Source: Candidatus Gastranaerophilales bacterium (GTDB lineage Bacteria; Cyanobacteriota; Vampirovibrionia; Gastranaerophilales; Gastranaerophilaceae). Taken from it: a DNA stretch of 22,278 bases. Within the stretch, counting starts at the first letter, position 1; every line of letters begins with the position of its first letter. The DNA lies in the NCBI GenBank assembly GCA_023662705.1, contig JAMPIM010000030.1, positions 1-22,278 of the forward strand. Direction: 5' to 3'. The position numbers and the translations under genes were made by a program. Shown here one piece after another: positions 14,633 through 21,893 of the stretch. The notes beneath the pieces were generated by a model, which worked only from the letters and a program-made list of their open reading frames with translations, ran no database searches and had not been told where the DNA came from.

Positions 14633-15990
14633 GTTGTACCTTCTTTAGAATCTTTGAGAATAATTCCAACATTATCCAACGCTATTCTGATTTTATCCGC
14701 AACATCCCAGTTCTTTTCAGCACGGGCTTGTTTTCTTTTTTCAATAATTTCTTCCATTGAAGCGAATGTTTCACCCAACTCAGCGCTGATTTCAAGCAGT
14801 TTTCCTGCAAGTTCGTCTTCTGAAAGAGTAGCTTTATCAAATGTAAAACCTAAAGTTGTTGCAAGTTTATGCAATAAAGTAAACGCATAAGGAATATCTT
14901 TATTAGCCTTATTTGTTAAATCAAACAATACTGCCAACGCTTTTGAAGTATTCAAATCTTCATCCATTGCGTTAACAAATTCTTTGTATTCCTCAAATTG
15001 AGTCAAATCTAATGTTTCATCAAGCTTGGTGCGTTTTGCATTGAGCATTCTTTTAACACCGTTAGCTGCTGCAGCCAATGCTTCATCAGAAAACTCAACA
15101 GGCATTCTGTAATGGTTTGTCAAGATAAAGAAACGAATTGTATTCGCGTCATAAGTTTTGAGCAAATCATCAATAGTAAGGAAGTTGCCTAATGATTTTG
15201 ACATTTTTTCTTTATTAATGGTTACAAAACCGTTATGAAGCCAGTAGTTTACGAATTTACATCCGTTTGCACATTCTGATTGCGCAATTTCATTCTCGTG
15301 GTGAGGGAAAATCAAATCCGCTCCGCCTGCGTGGATATCAATTGTTTTTCCAAGATGTTTTCTGCTCATTGCAGAACACTCAATATGCCATCCTGGACGA
15401 CCTACACCCCACGGTGATTTGTATCCGAATTTTTCATCTTTTTTCCAGAGAGCAAAGTCAAGCGGATCTTCCTTCTGGTCGCCGACTTCGATTCTTGCTC
15501 CGCTTTCTAACTGGTCAATCGGTTGTTTTGAAAGATAACCGTATTTAGGGAATTGTTTTACTCTGAAATAAACATCACCGTTGGATTCATAAGCAAAACC
15601 TTTATTAATCAAATCTTTGTTAATCGCAATCATTTCCCCTAGAGTTTTTGTTGCAAAAGGTTCAATATCAGGTTTAAGGTTATTAAGAGCCTTCATGCTT
15701 TCAGAAAACTTGTTATACCAGAAAGTTGAAACCTCTTCGGGAGTTTTGCCTTCCGTATCAGCTTTTTTAAGGATTTTATCGTCAACATCGGTTACGTTAC
15801 GGCAATAAGTAACATCGTAACCTTTGAATTTCAAATATCTGTATAAAACATCCCACGTAATATAACATCTTGCGTGTCCCAAATGTGCGTTATCATAAAC
15901 CGTAGGACCGCAAACATACATTTTTACTTTATTAGGTTCAATAGTTTCAAACTGTTCAATTTGATTTGTGTAAGAATTGTGTAATCTCAT
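14617..15990 (-). CDS. cysS: Cysteinyl-tRNA synthetase
   Basis: CysRS charges tRNA(Cys). The 457-aa class I enzyme shows MYVCGPTVYDNAHLGHAR (24-41) with the HIGH-type HLGH at 36-39, KMSKS at 262-266 and the zinc ligands C27, C205, H230 and E234 in the expected spacing. The C-terminal helical anticodon-binding part ends RKQARAEKNWDVADKIR. The ATG at 15990 has AGGGAG at 16001-16006 (10 nt spacing) and a good promoter just upstream. It is the first gene of a four-gene operon with spoIID, murJ and rimO, and a 16-nt overlap with spoIID makes co-transcription near certain. Confidence 0.98.
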   Translation of the reverse strand: MRLHNSYTNQIEQFETIEPNKVKMYVCGPTVYDNAHLGHARCYITWDVLYRYLKFKGYDVTYCRNVTDVDDKILKKADTEGKTPEEVSTFWYNKFSESMKALNNLKPDIEPFATKTLGEMIAINKDLINKGFAYESNGDVYFRVKQFPKYGYLSKQPIDQLESGARIEVGDQKEDPLDFALWKKDEKFGYKSPWGVGRPGWHIECSAMSRKHLGKTIDIHAGGADLIFPHHENEIAQSECANGCKFVNYWLHNGFVTINKEKMSKSLGNFLTIDDLLKTYDANTIRFFILTNHYRMPVEFSDEALAAAANGVKRMLNAKRTKLDETLDLTQFEEYKEFVNAMDEDLNTSKALAVLFDLTNKANKDIPYAFTLLHKLATTLGFTFDKATLSEDELAGKLLEISAELGETFASMEEIIEKRKQARAEKNWDVADKIRIALDNVGIILKDSKEGTTWEIK

Positions 15991-16000
15991 AAAAAAATAA

Positions 16001-16046
16001 CTCCCTATTTCGTTATGATTTTACAACAAAGGATAAGCACTGTCTA
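16001..16046 (-). promoter_or_regulatory. Promoter and RBS of the cysS-spoIID-murJ-rimO operon
   Basis: On the minus strand: TAGACA (16041-16046), exactly 17 nt, TAAAAT (16018-16023), each 5 of 6 to sigma-70 consensus. The start near 16011 gives a leader of about 20 nt with AGGGAG at 16001-16006. The leader is too short for a T-box, which some bacteria use on cysS. The -35 lies just 9 nt past the XRE gene stop. Confidence 0.8.
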
Positions 16047-16054
16047 TTAGTTTA

Positions 16055-16258
16055 TTAAATAAGTATATTGATATCAAAATCCAAAACTTGTGCAATTTTA
16101 ACAACAAGAAAAAACTTCGGATGTTGAAGTCCCGATTCTATCAAAGATATTGTCCTTGATGAAACCCCTACTTTTTCAGCCAGATTTTCTTGCGACAAAT
16201 CATTTTTTATACGCTCGAGTTTAATTAATTTCCCAAGTTTTTTCAAATCTTCAACCAT
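16055..16258 (-). CDS. Small XRE-family (Cro/CI-type) transcription regulator
   Basis: The 67-aa protein is one helix-turn-helix domain: LGKLIKLERIKNDLSQENLAEKVGVSSRTISLIESGLQHPKFFLVVKIAQVLDFDINIL. The recognition helix is about residues 32-40 (SSRTISLIE). There is no sensor domain, as in the small YozG/Cro-like regulators. It is divergent from the KpsC-like gene with 125 bp between. TATAAT sits only 3 nt before the ATG (16262-16267) and TTTAAT 8 nt before it (16267-16272), with no Shine-Dalgarno, so a leaderless start from the latter is possible. It may control itself and the divergent gene. Confidence 0.9.
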   Translation of the reverse strand: MVEDLKKLGKLIKLERIKNDLSQENLAEKVGVSSRTISLIESGLQHPKFFLVVKIAQVLDFDINILI

Positions 16259-16293
16259 ATCATTATATTAAAGTTTCTAAAATTTTTATTCTA

Positions 16294-16302
16294 TGATATA
16301 AT
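16294..16302 (+). promoter_or_regulatory. Extended -10 promoter of the KpsC-like gene
   Basis: TGA followed by TATAAT (16294-16302) is a perfect -10 box with the TGn extension; the -35 (TTTCTA at 16274-16279) is poor. A start near 16309 gives a leader of about 75 nt before the ATG at 16384, the longest leader inferred here apart from any at the left edge. Confidence 0.7.
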
Positions 16303-16322
16303 CCTCATGTTTTATGAACTAT

Positions 16323-16341
16323 ACATCATATTACGTGATGT
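16323..16341. promoter_or_regulatory. Inverted repeat in the KpsC-like leader, candidate operator
   Basis: ACATCA (16323-16328) and TGATGT (16336-16341) form a perfect 6-bp inverted repeat with a 7-nt centre. It lies about 14-32 nt after the inferred start. The size and symmetry suit a dimeric XRE repressor; a weak RNA hairpin is the alternative. A 6-bp repeat in AT-rich DNA could be chance. Confidence 0.35.
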
Positions 16342-16383
16342 TTAGTTATAAAATCTTTAAAATACAAACTTTAGGAGTAAAAA

Positions 16384-17532
16384 ATGAAAATTAAATTTAT
16401 TCAAAACATTATTGATTTACTAAAGCAAGCATCAACAATAAAAGAAGAGCTATTTGAATTAAATCTGACAATCAATGCTAATAAACAATATAAGTTTAAA
16501 AATATTGAAGACTTTAAAGGAACTGCAATAATAGATGCAAATTCACTACTTGGAAATAATTTGAAATATTTATTTCCTCAATTGAAATTTCTAGAATATA
16601 ACCAACAAAATTTGAATAATTCAGACAATTATTTTATATGGGGCACACATACTTATTCTAGAAAAATAAATATTGCTAAAAAAGCTATTTTTTATAATAA
16701 ACCGATTTACACTCTGGAGATGGGATTTCTTTACAGTGCAACAAATTTTCATAATCTAAAAGTTGAAGATAAATATAGAAGCTGTATGTCCTATACAATC
16801 GACAGTGTTGTTCCTTATTATGATGCACGTTATGCAAGTAATCTCGAACAAATGCTTAATGACAAAAATCTGATTGTAACCAAGGAACAAAAAGAAAGAG
16901 CAAGGAATTGTATAAATAAAATTATTGAAACACATTTAACAAAATACAATCACCAACCAATATTTGAACCGCAAATCGGAAGAAAAGGAGCAAAAAAAGT
17001 ACTTGTTGTTGACCAGAGTTACGGCGATATGAGTATATCAAAAGGCGGAGGTTCTGATTTTACATTCCCGCAAATGCTGGAATGCGCAATTAAAGAAAAC
17101 CCTGATGCGGATATCATTGTAAAAACACACCCTGATACAATGACAGGAAGACGCGGAGGATATTTTACAGGATTAAAAGCTCATGATAATATTTATACTC
17201 AAACAGAGCCTATTAACCCGATTTCACTAATCAAATATGTTGATAAAGTTTATGTCTGTACAACCCAATTCGGTTTTGAAGCCTTAATGTGCGGAAAAGA
17301 AGTACATGTATTTGGAAAGCCGTTTTATTCAGGCTGGGGCTTAACCGTTGATGAGCAGACATGCGAAAGAAGAACAAATACAAGGAGTCTGGAAGAAATT
17401 TTTTATATTACATATATTCTTTACTCTCATTATATCAATCCTGAAACAAAACAAAAATGTGAGTTAGAAGAAGCAATGGAATATTTGCTTGGTTTAAGAG
17501 AAGAGTATTTTAACAAATACCTCACAAAATAA
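16384..17532 (+). CDS. KpsC-like capsule polysaccharide glycosyltransferase (single module)
   Basis: The 382-aa C-terminal region matches the Capsule_synth (KpsC/KpsS) family: IIVKTHPD at about 244-251, INPISLIKYVDKVYVCTTQFGFEALMCGKEVHVFGKPFYSGWGLT (277-321), then RRTNTRSLEEIFYITYILYSHYINP. FGKPFYSGWGL is the KpsC hallmark. KpsC adds beta-Kdo to the lipid anchor of group 2 capsules and usually has two such modules (about 650 aa); this is one, so it could instead be a relative of other specificity. AGGAG lies 6 nt before the ATG. GC content by hand count is about 25% at 16441-16740 and about 38% at 17041-17400. No other capsule gene is near, so the acceptor is unknown. Confidence 0.8.
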   Translation: MKIKFIQNIIDLLKQASTIKEELFELNLTINANKQYKFKNIEDFKGTAIIDANSLLGNNLKYLFPQLKFLEYNQQNLNNSDNYFIWGTHTYSRKINIAKKAIFYNKPIYTLEMGFLYSATNFHNLKVEDKYRSCMSYTIDSVVPYYDARYASNLEQMLNDKNLIVTKEQKERARNCINKIIETHLTKYNHQPIFEPQIGRKGAKKVLVVDQSYGDMSISKGGGSDFTFPQMLECAIKENPDADIIVKTHPDTMTGRRGGYFTGLKAHDNIYTQTEPINPISLIKYVDKVYVCTTQFGFEALMCGKEVHVFGKPFYSGWGLTVDEQTCERRTNTRSLEEIFYITYILYSHYINPETKQKCELEEAMEYLLGLREEYFNKYLTK

Positions 17533-17536
17533 ATCG

Positions 17537-17545
17537 TGGTAAAAT
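17537..17545 (+). promoter_or_regulatory. Extended -10 box of folC, leaderless start predicted
   Basis: TGG followed by TAAAAT (17537-17545) ends 7 nt before the ATG at 17553, with no Shine-Dalgarno and no -35. It begins 5 nt after the stop of the KpsC-like gene, so folC can be transcribed alone or by read-through. Confidence 0.6.
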
Positions 17546-17552
17546 TAAAACC

Positions 17553-18692
17553 ATGGATTATATTAATACAATAAAAACTTTAACCTCAAAAGGCCGATTC
17601 TATATTGATTTAGGCTTAGACAGAATCGAATCAGCTCTCGAAAAACTCGGCAACCCTCAGGATGATTTAAAATTTATCCATGTGGCGGGAACAAACGGTA
17701 AAGGTTCAACCTGTGCAATGCTTGATTCAATATTGCGCGAAGGCGGCTATAAAACAGGGTTATACACAAGTCCACATATTTTTGAATACACGGAAAGAAT
17801 CAAAATAAACGGAATCGAAATCTCTCAGGAAGAGTTTGCAGAACTTTTTGAAGAAATCGAAAAAACAGAAATTCATTTAACCGAGTTTGAAATCTTAACT
17901 GTCATAGCTTTTTTGTATTTCAAAAAACAAAATGTAGAAATAGTTATCCTCGAAACAGGCATGGGCGGAAGGTTAGACGCAACCAATGTTATTAAAGAAA
18001 ATTTGTGCTCGATAATTACCCAAATCGATTTAGACCACACAGACCGATTAGGAAAAACAAAAGACGAAATCGCGTTTGAAAAAGCAGGCATTATTAAACC
18101 AAACTGTCCTGTTATAACTTCTATGGGTTATGAAGCAATCCGAGATAAGGCAGATGAAGTTGATTCAATGTTTATCATGACTTCGCCTTTTGTACCGCAG
18201 GATTTTGTTGAAGCACTTGCTCTGAAAGGGTTACACCAGATTGAAAACCTTGCGCTTGTCTTGAGCGCTATAAATTACCTTTTCAAAGATATTGACGAAA
18301 ACACAATCAAACGCGGATTAATGAAAGTCAAAAACCCTTGCAGATTTGAGTATATTAAGGATAAAAACTTAATCATAGATGCTTCGCATAACCCGAACGG
18401 AATCAAAGCTTTACGCGAAAATCTCGATTACTTTTATCCTAACCAAAAACGCAGATTTATTTTCGGTTGTCTTAAAACCAAAGATTATGCAAAAATGATG
18501 CAAATACTTTTTCAAGATGGCGATGAAGTTTATCTGAACGAATTCGACTACAAAGATGCCTGCACCTATGAAGAGCTTGCAGAAAAATGTCCGATTGCAG
18601 CAAAACCATACAACGGAGAAGAATTAACAACAGACAAACTCAATATTATTTGCGGCTCGTTCTATATGATATCAGGTATTAAGATATATTAA
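17553..18692 (+). CDS. folC: Folylpolyglutamate / dihydrofolate synthase
   Basis: FolC adds Glu to folates, and in many bacteria also makes dihydrofolate from dihydropteroate. The 379-aa Mur-ligase-family enzyme shows the P-loop GTNGKGST (46-53), TSPHIFEYTERI (72-83), ETGMGGRLDATN (134-145), LDHTDRLG (160-167), the EKAGI segment (176-180) whose Lys177 should be the carbamylated one, and DASHNPNGIKALRENL in the C-terminal domain. It is short for the family (about 420-430 aa); the loss falls mainly around 190-230 and the C-terminal domain, but all catalytic motifs remain. ATG 17553 follows a TGGTAAAAT box by 7 nt. Whether it has both activities cannot be told. Confidence 0.95.
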   Translation: MDYINTIKTLTSKGRFYIDLGLDRIESALEKLGNPQDDLKFIHVAGTNGKGSTCAMLDSILREGGYKTGLYTSPHIFEYTERIKINGIEISQEEFAELFEEIEKTEIHLTEFEILTVIAFLYFKKQNVEIVILETGMGGRLDATNVIKENLCSIITQIDLDHTDRLGKTKDEIAFEKAGIIKPNCPVITSMGYEAIRDKADEVDSMFIMTSPFVPQDFVEALALKGLHQIENLALVLSAINYLFKDIDENTIKRGLMKVKNPCRFEYIKDKNLIIDASHNPNGIKALRENLDYFYPNQKRRFIFGCLKTKDYAKMMQILFQDGDEVYLNEFDYKDACTYEELAEKCPIAAKPYNGEELTTDKLNIICGSFYMISGIKIY

Positions 18693-18700
18693 CTTTCATG

Positions 18701-18729
18701 TTGTCTAGAAATCCCCTTTTTGTTACGAT
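18701..18729 (+). promoter_or_regulatory. adk promoter
   Basis: TTGTCT (18701-18706), 17 nt, TACGAT (18724-18729), with TGT directly before the -10 giving the TGn extension. The start near 18736 leaves a leader of about 13 nt with AGGGGG at 18738-18743, 5 nt before ATG 18749. Confidence 0.65.
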
Positions 18730-18748
18730 TTAAGCATAGGGGGTGTAT

Positions 18749-19480
18749 ATGAGAATTAATCCAATCAATACAAATCAAGTTTCTTACAAAGGTAAAATAG
18801 GAAATACAGGAGCTTTAGCTATGAAGAAAGAATTAATATTTTTAGGACCGCCGGCATGTGGAAAAGGCACTCAGACAAACAGATTATCTGAATACTTAGG
18901 ACTTCCGCATATTGATACAGGTTCTCTCTTGAGAGCAGAAATCGCAAAAGAAAGCGAAGAAGGCAAAACCGCAAAATCATTCATTGATAAAGGCTTGCTT
19001 GTACCTGTAACATTAGTTGCAAAAATTATTAAAAACAAACTTGCAAGCAAAGAATGTGAAAACGGTTATGTTCTTGACGGTTTCCCAAGAAGCCTTGAAC
19101 AAGCTCAACAGCTTGAAGAAATCAATAAAGAAGTAGATGCAGAAAAAGATGCTTCTTTCAAAGCTATCTATTTTGATATTGACCCGCAAATCCTTCTTGA
19201 AAGAATTATCTACCGCCAATCTTGCCCTCAATGCGGCGAAATTTATAACAAGAAATTTAAACCTTCAAAAGTTGAAGATGAATGTGACAAATGCCACGTA
19301 CCATTGAAAACAAGAGCCGATGACAATGCAGAAGTTGCAAAATCTCGTTTTGATACATATTTTGAACAAACAGCTCCGCTCGTTGAATTCTATGAAAACA
19401 AAGGTGTTTTAACAAAACTTGATGCAATGGGTTCAATTGAAGAAGTTTGGCAAAGACTTTTAAAAATTATTAACCAATAG
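18749..19480 (+). CDS. adk: Adenylate kinase with N-terminal extension
   Basis: Adk converts ATP + AMP to 2 ADP. The 243-aa long-LID enzyme has a P-loop LGPPACGKGTQ (32-42; Ala where Gly is usual in GxPGxGKG), DTGSLLR, LDGFPRS and a zinc LID with C159, C162, C179 and C182. The usual Adk start, MKKELIFLGPP, is Met25 (18821), itself preceded by AGGAG with 8 nt spacing. A longer reading from 18749 has a stronger signal (AGGGGG, 5 nt) and adds 24 residues, MRINPINTNQVSYKGKIGNT... I chose the long form because the promoter places the RNA start just upstream. A second start giving the short form is plausible. An in-frame GTG at 18743 lies inside the Shine-Dalgarno. Own promoter and terminator. Confidence 0.96.
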   Translation: MRINPINTNQVSYKGKIGNTGALAMKKELIFLGPPACGKGTQTNRLSEYLGLPHIDTGSLLRAEIAKESEEGKTAKSFIDKGLLVPVTLVAKIIKNKLASKECENGYVLDGFPRSLEQAQQLEEINKEVDAEKDASFKAIYFDIDPQILLERIIYRQSCPQCGEIYNKKFKPSKVEDECDKCHVPLKTRADDNAEVAKSRFDTYFEQTAPLVEFYENKGVLTKLDAMGSIEEVWQRLLKIINQ

Positions 19481-19503
19481 TTGACTTTTAACAGTCTATC
19501 CTT

Positions 19504-19538
19504 AAAAAAATATCATCTAAACGGATGATATTTTTTTT
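19504..19538 (+). terminator. Intrinsic terminator after adk
   Basis: TATCATC (19511-19517) pairs with GATGATA (19524-19530) around a loop of TAAACG, and flanking A7 and T8 runs extend the stem and supply the U-tract. It lies 24 bp past the adk stop; nothing on the minus strand converges here. Confidence 0.9.
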
Positions 19539-19593
19539 ATACAGTAAAGAAACACCCTAAAATACCGATAATACTTAAGGAAGGACGGTAAAA

Positions 19594-21234
19594 TTGTTTA
19601 ACACAATGAACACAGTACGCCCGCGCCCTTATCCGCAGAGAGGGACAGGCAACTATAACGCAGGTAATACAGGTACTGATGCAGATGGTCATAACCAGAA
19701 CGGTCAAGAGCAACAGCAGCAGCACCGCGAAGTAGTTGCACGCGGAAGAGCGGAAGATGTTCAGCAGCCTCAAGGTCAACCAAGACAGGCAATTTATTCT
19801 CCTGCTGTCAATGCTTACTCACAAAAATCAGCCTTCCCTAACCAAACATCTCCTATGCAAGGTGCTTCATATCCTATGCAGGGACATCAGATTAATCCAC
19901 AGCAATATCAGGCTGCACAGACAGGGTATCAACCAATTCCACAGCAGGCGCAAGAAACAGCACCTGTTCAAAAACCTGCTCAACGCAGCAACAAAATTAA
20001 TATTGCCCAGATTTTAAAAGATTTCAGAAACACAATCAAAGCAATTGCAACTCCGCCTGAAATCGAAGAAGATGTTAATCACTACTTAAAAATCGTTGAA
20101 GAACAGGTACGTGAACCTAAACCGCAAGTAAATTTAATCCAGAGCAATTTAAAAATTGCAGCCTCTTTGCTGGACAAATATATTTCAGAAACGCTTAAAA
20201 AAGAGTCTAAAGTTGTTCAAAACTGGCTTGATGCTTTGTTCTTGCAAAGAATCAACTACAGCTATGATGCTGAAGATATTAATCCAAGCTTCCTTGTAAG
20301 ATTCCCTGAAGATAACAAAAAACAGCCTGAACCCGAACAACCTAAACAGGAAGAAATTGTCGAAGAACCTCAGCCTGCTGCCGAAATCGAAGACTATGAA
20401 CCTGAAACTCTTGAAATCGAATACACTCAGGCTCAGGAAAAAATTTCAACAAAACCAAATATTACCATCATTCCACAAGATACAAGATTAAAATCTTTGT
20501 TTATGGAAGCAAAAAAACAAGCTTTTTCTAACAATCCGCAAAAAGCAATGGCTATGTTTAAAGAAGCTTTCAACCGTGCAGGCGAAATCAAAGATAACGA
20601 AACCCAATCAAGAATTTGTCTTGAAATCGGAAAAATCTATGATGACAATGATTTCGTTGTACAAGCTTTGAACAGCTACAACAAATCACTTCAATACACA
20701 ACAGATACAAATGTTAAATCAAAAGCGCATTACTCAATGGCTCAGATTTATGATGACGTAAATCAGGTCGGCGCAGCACTTGAACACTACATTACATCAA
20801 TTTCTTATGCAGGAAAAACTGATGACTTAATCGGACAATCAGATTCTTTAACAAGAGTTGCAAACATTTTCACAGACAAATATGATGAAACAAACGCATT
20901 TGATTACTATGAAGTAGCGCGGAAACTTGTTGAACAAACAGGCGATAACAATATGAAAGGTTATGTACTTTCAAACACCGCTGATGCTTGCGTTCAGTTC
21001 CGTAAAAACGACAAAGCTTTGAAATACTACGCAGAAGCTGTTAAGAATTACGAAACAACAAATGCGCTTGAAGAAATTGCTGAAAACTACAAATCAGCAG
21101 CAGAATTAATGATTGAATTCAACAGCCCTAATAAAGCAAAATCTTTATTGAAAAAAGCATTAGTAAATGCAGTCAAGACAAAGAATGAAGATTTGATTTC
21201 AGAGATTAATCTCTTATTGGCAAGTGTTGCATAA
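19594..21234 (+). CDS. TPR protein with Gln/Pro-rich N-terminus
   Basis: This 546-aa soluble protein has three parts. Residues 1-130 are low-complexity Gln/Pro/Asn-rich, with a QQQQH run and two PMQG units. Residues about 132-225 form a conserved-looking helical domain (INIAQILKDFRNTIKAIATPPEIEEDV...). After an acidic Pro/Glu linker (about 235-295), residues about 300-540 are tetratricopeptide repeats (AMAMFKEAFNRAG, ALNSYNKSL, ALEHYITSI, ALKYYAEAVKNYE). It has no signal peptide or membrane span, so it is probably a cytosolic scaffold; I know no named family. The start is TTG 19594, with AAGGA 8 nt upstream. The alternative ATG 19606 has no close Shine-Dalgarno, but a TAAAAT box lies 11 nt before it. 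It follows the adk terminator. Confidence 0.85.
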   Translation: MFNTMNTVRPRPYPQRGTGNYNAGNTGTDADGHNQNGQEQQQQHREVVARGRAEDVQQPQGQPRQAIYSPAVNAYSQKSAFPNQTSPMQGASYPMQGHQINPQQYQAAQTGYQPIPQQAQETAPVQKPAQRSNKINIAQILKDFRNTIKAIATPPEIEEDVNHYLKIVEEQVREPKPQVNLIQSNLKIAASLLDKYISETLKKESKVVQNWLDALFLQRINYSYDAEDINPSFLVRFPEDNKKQPEPEQPKQEEIVEEPQPAAEIEDYEPETLEIEYTQAQEKISTKPNITIIPQDTRLKSLFMEAKKQAFSNNPQKAMAMFKEAFNRAGEIKDNETQSRICLEIGKIYDDNDFVVQALNSYNKSLQYTTDTNVKSKAHYSMAQIYDDVNQVGAALEHYITSISYAGKTDDLIGQSDSLTRVANIFTDKYDETNAFDYYEVARKLVEQTGDNNMKGYVLSNTADACVQFRKNDKALKYYAEAVKNYETTNALEEIAENYKSAAELMIEFNSPNKAKSLLKKALVNAVKTKNEDLISEINLLLASVA

Positions 21235-21239
21235 TTTTA

Positions 21240-21248
21240 TGCTAAAAT
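21240..21248 (+). promoter_or_regulatory. Extended -10 box of rpe, leaderless start predicted
   Basis: TGC followed by TAAAAT (21240-21248) ends 6 nt before the ATG at 21255, and no Shine-Dalgarno is present. TTGGCA at 21218-21223 could be a -35 but with a 19-nt spacer. It lies in the 20-bp gap after the TPR gene. Confidence 0.6.
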
Positions 21249-21254
21249 TAAGTC

Positions 21255-21893
21255 ATGAACAAAATAATTATTTCACCGTCAATATTATCTGCTGATTTTA
21301 TGAATCTTGAATCCGAAATCAAAGCTGTGCAAAACGCAGGCGCTGAATGGGTTCATGTTGATGTTATGGACGGACATTTTGTTCCTAATATTTCAATCGG
21401 TGTACCTGTCGTCAAATCCATCCGCAAAAAAACAAACATGTTTTTGGATACGCATTTGATGATTGAGAATCCTGAAAAATACATAGAAGCCTTTGCGAAC
21501 GCAGGTTCTGATTTAATAACATTCCACCTCGAAGCAGCAGAAAACCCTAAAGAAGTAATTGATTTAATTAAATCTTTTAGTAAAAAAGTCGGTATTTCGA
21601 TTAAACCAAACACTCCTGTTGAAGATATTTTGCCTTATCTCAATGAAATTGATTTAGTTCTTGTTATGACAGTAGAACCGGGGTTTGGCGGTCAGGAATT
21701 TATGCACGATTGTGCAATGAAAATCCCTGTGATTAAACAAAATGCACCTGAAAATTTGATTATACAGGTTGATGGCGGAATAAACAATTTAACCGCAAAA
21801 ATCTGCACTTCTTTAGGCGCAAACTCACTTGTTGCAGGCAGCTATATTTACGGAAACAGCGATTATAAAAAAGCTGTCGAAAGCCTGTTTTAG
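21255..21893 (+). CDS. rpe: Ribulose-phosphate 3-epimerase
   Basis: Rpe interconverts ribulose-5-phosphate and xylulose-5-phosphate in the pentose phosphate pathway. The 212-aa TIM barrel shows SPSILSADF (7-15), VHVDVMDGHFVPN (33-45), DTHLMIENPEKYI (65-77), VMTVEPGFGGQEF (137-149) and VDGGIN (172-177). Metal ligands H34, D36, H67 and D173 are all present, with D36 and D173 the acid-base pair. Starts from the TGCTAAAAT box 6 nt upstream, without a ribosome binding site. Its stop overlaps that of the convergent gene by 4 bp (TTAG). In a non-photosynthetic relative of cyanobacteria it would serve the pentose phosphate pathway rather than the Calvin cycle. Confidence 0.97.
   Translation: MNKIIISPSILSADFMNLESEIKAVQNAGAEWVHVDVMDGHFVPNISIGVPVVKSIRKKTNMFLDTHLMIENPEKYIEAFANAGSDLITFHLEAAENPKEVIDLIKSFSKKVGISIKPNTPVEDILPYLNEIDLVLVMTVEPGFGGQEFMHDCAMKIPVIKQNAPENLIIQVDGGINNLTAKICTSLGANSLVAGSYIYGNSDYKKAVESLF

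Noticed and set aside
15991..16011. T-box riboswitch before cysS
   Set aside because: The promoter leaves a leader of about 20 nt, far too short for a T-box.
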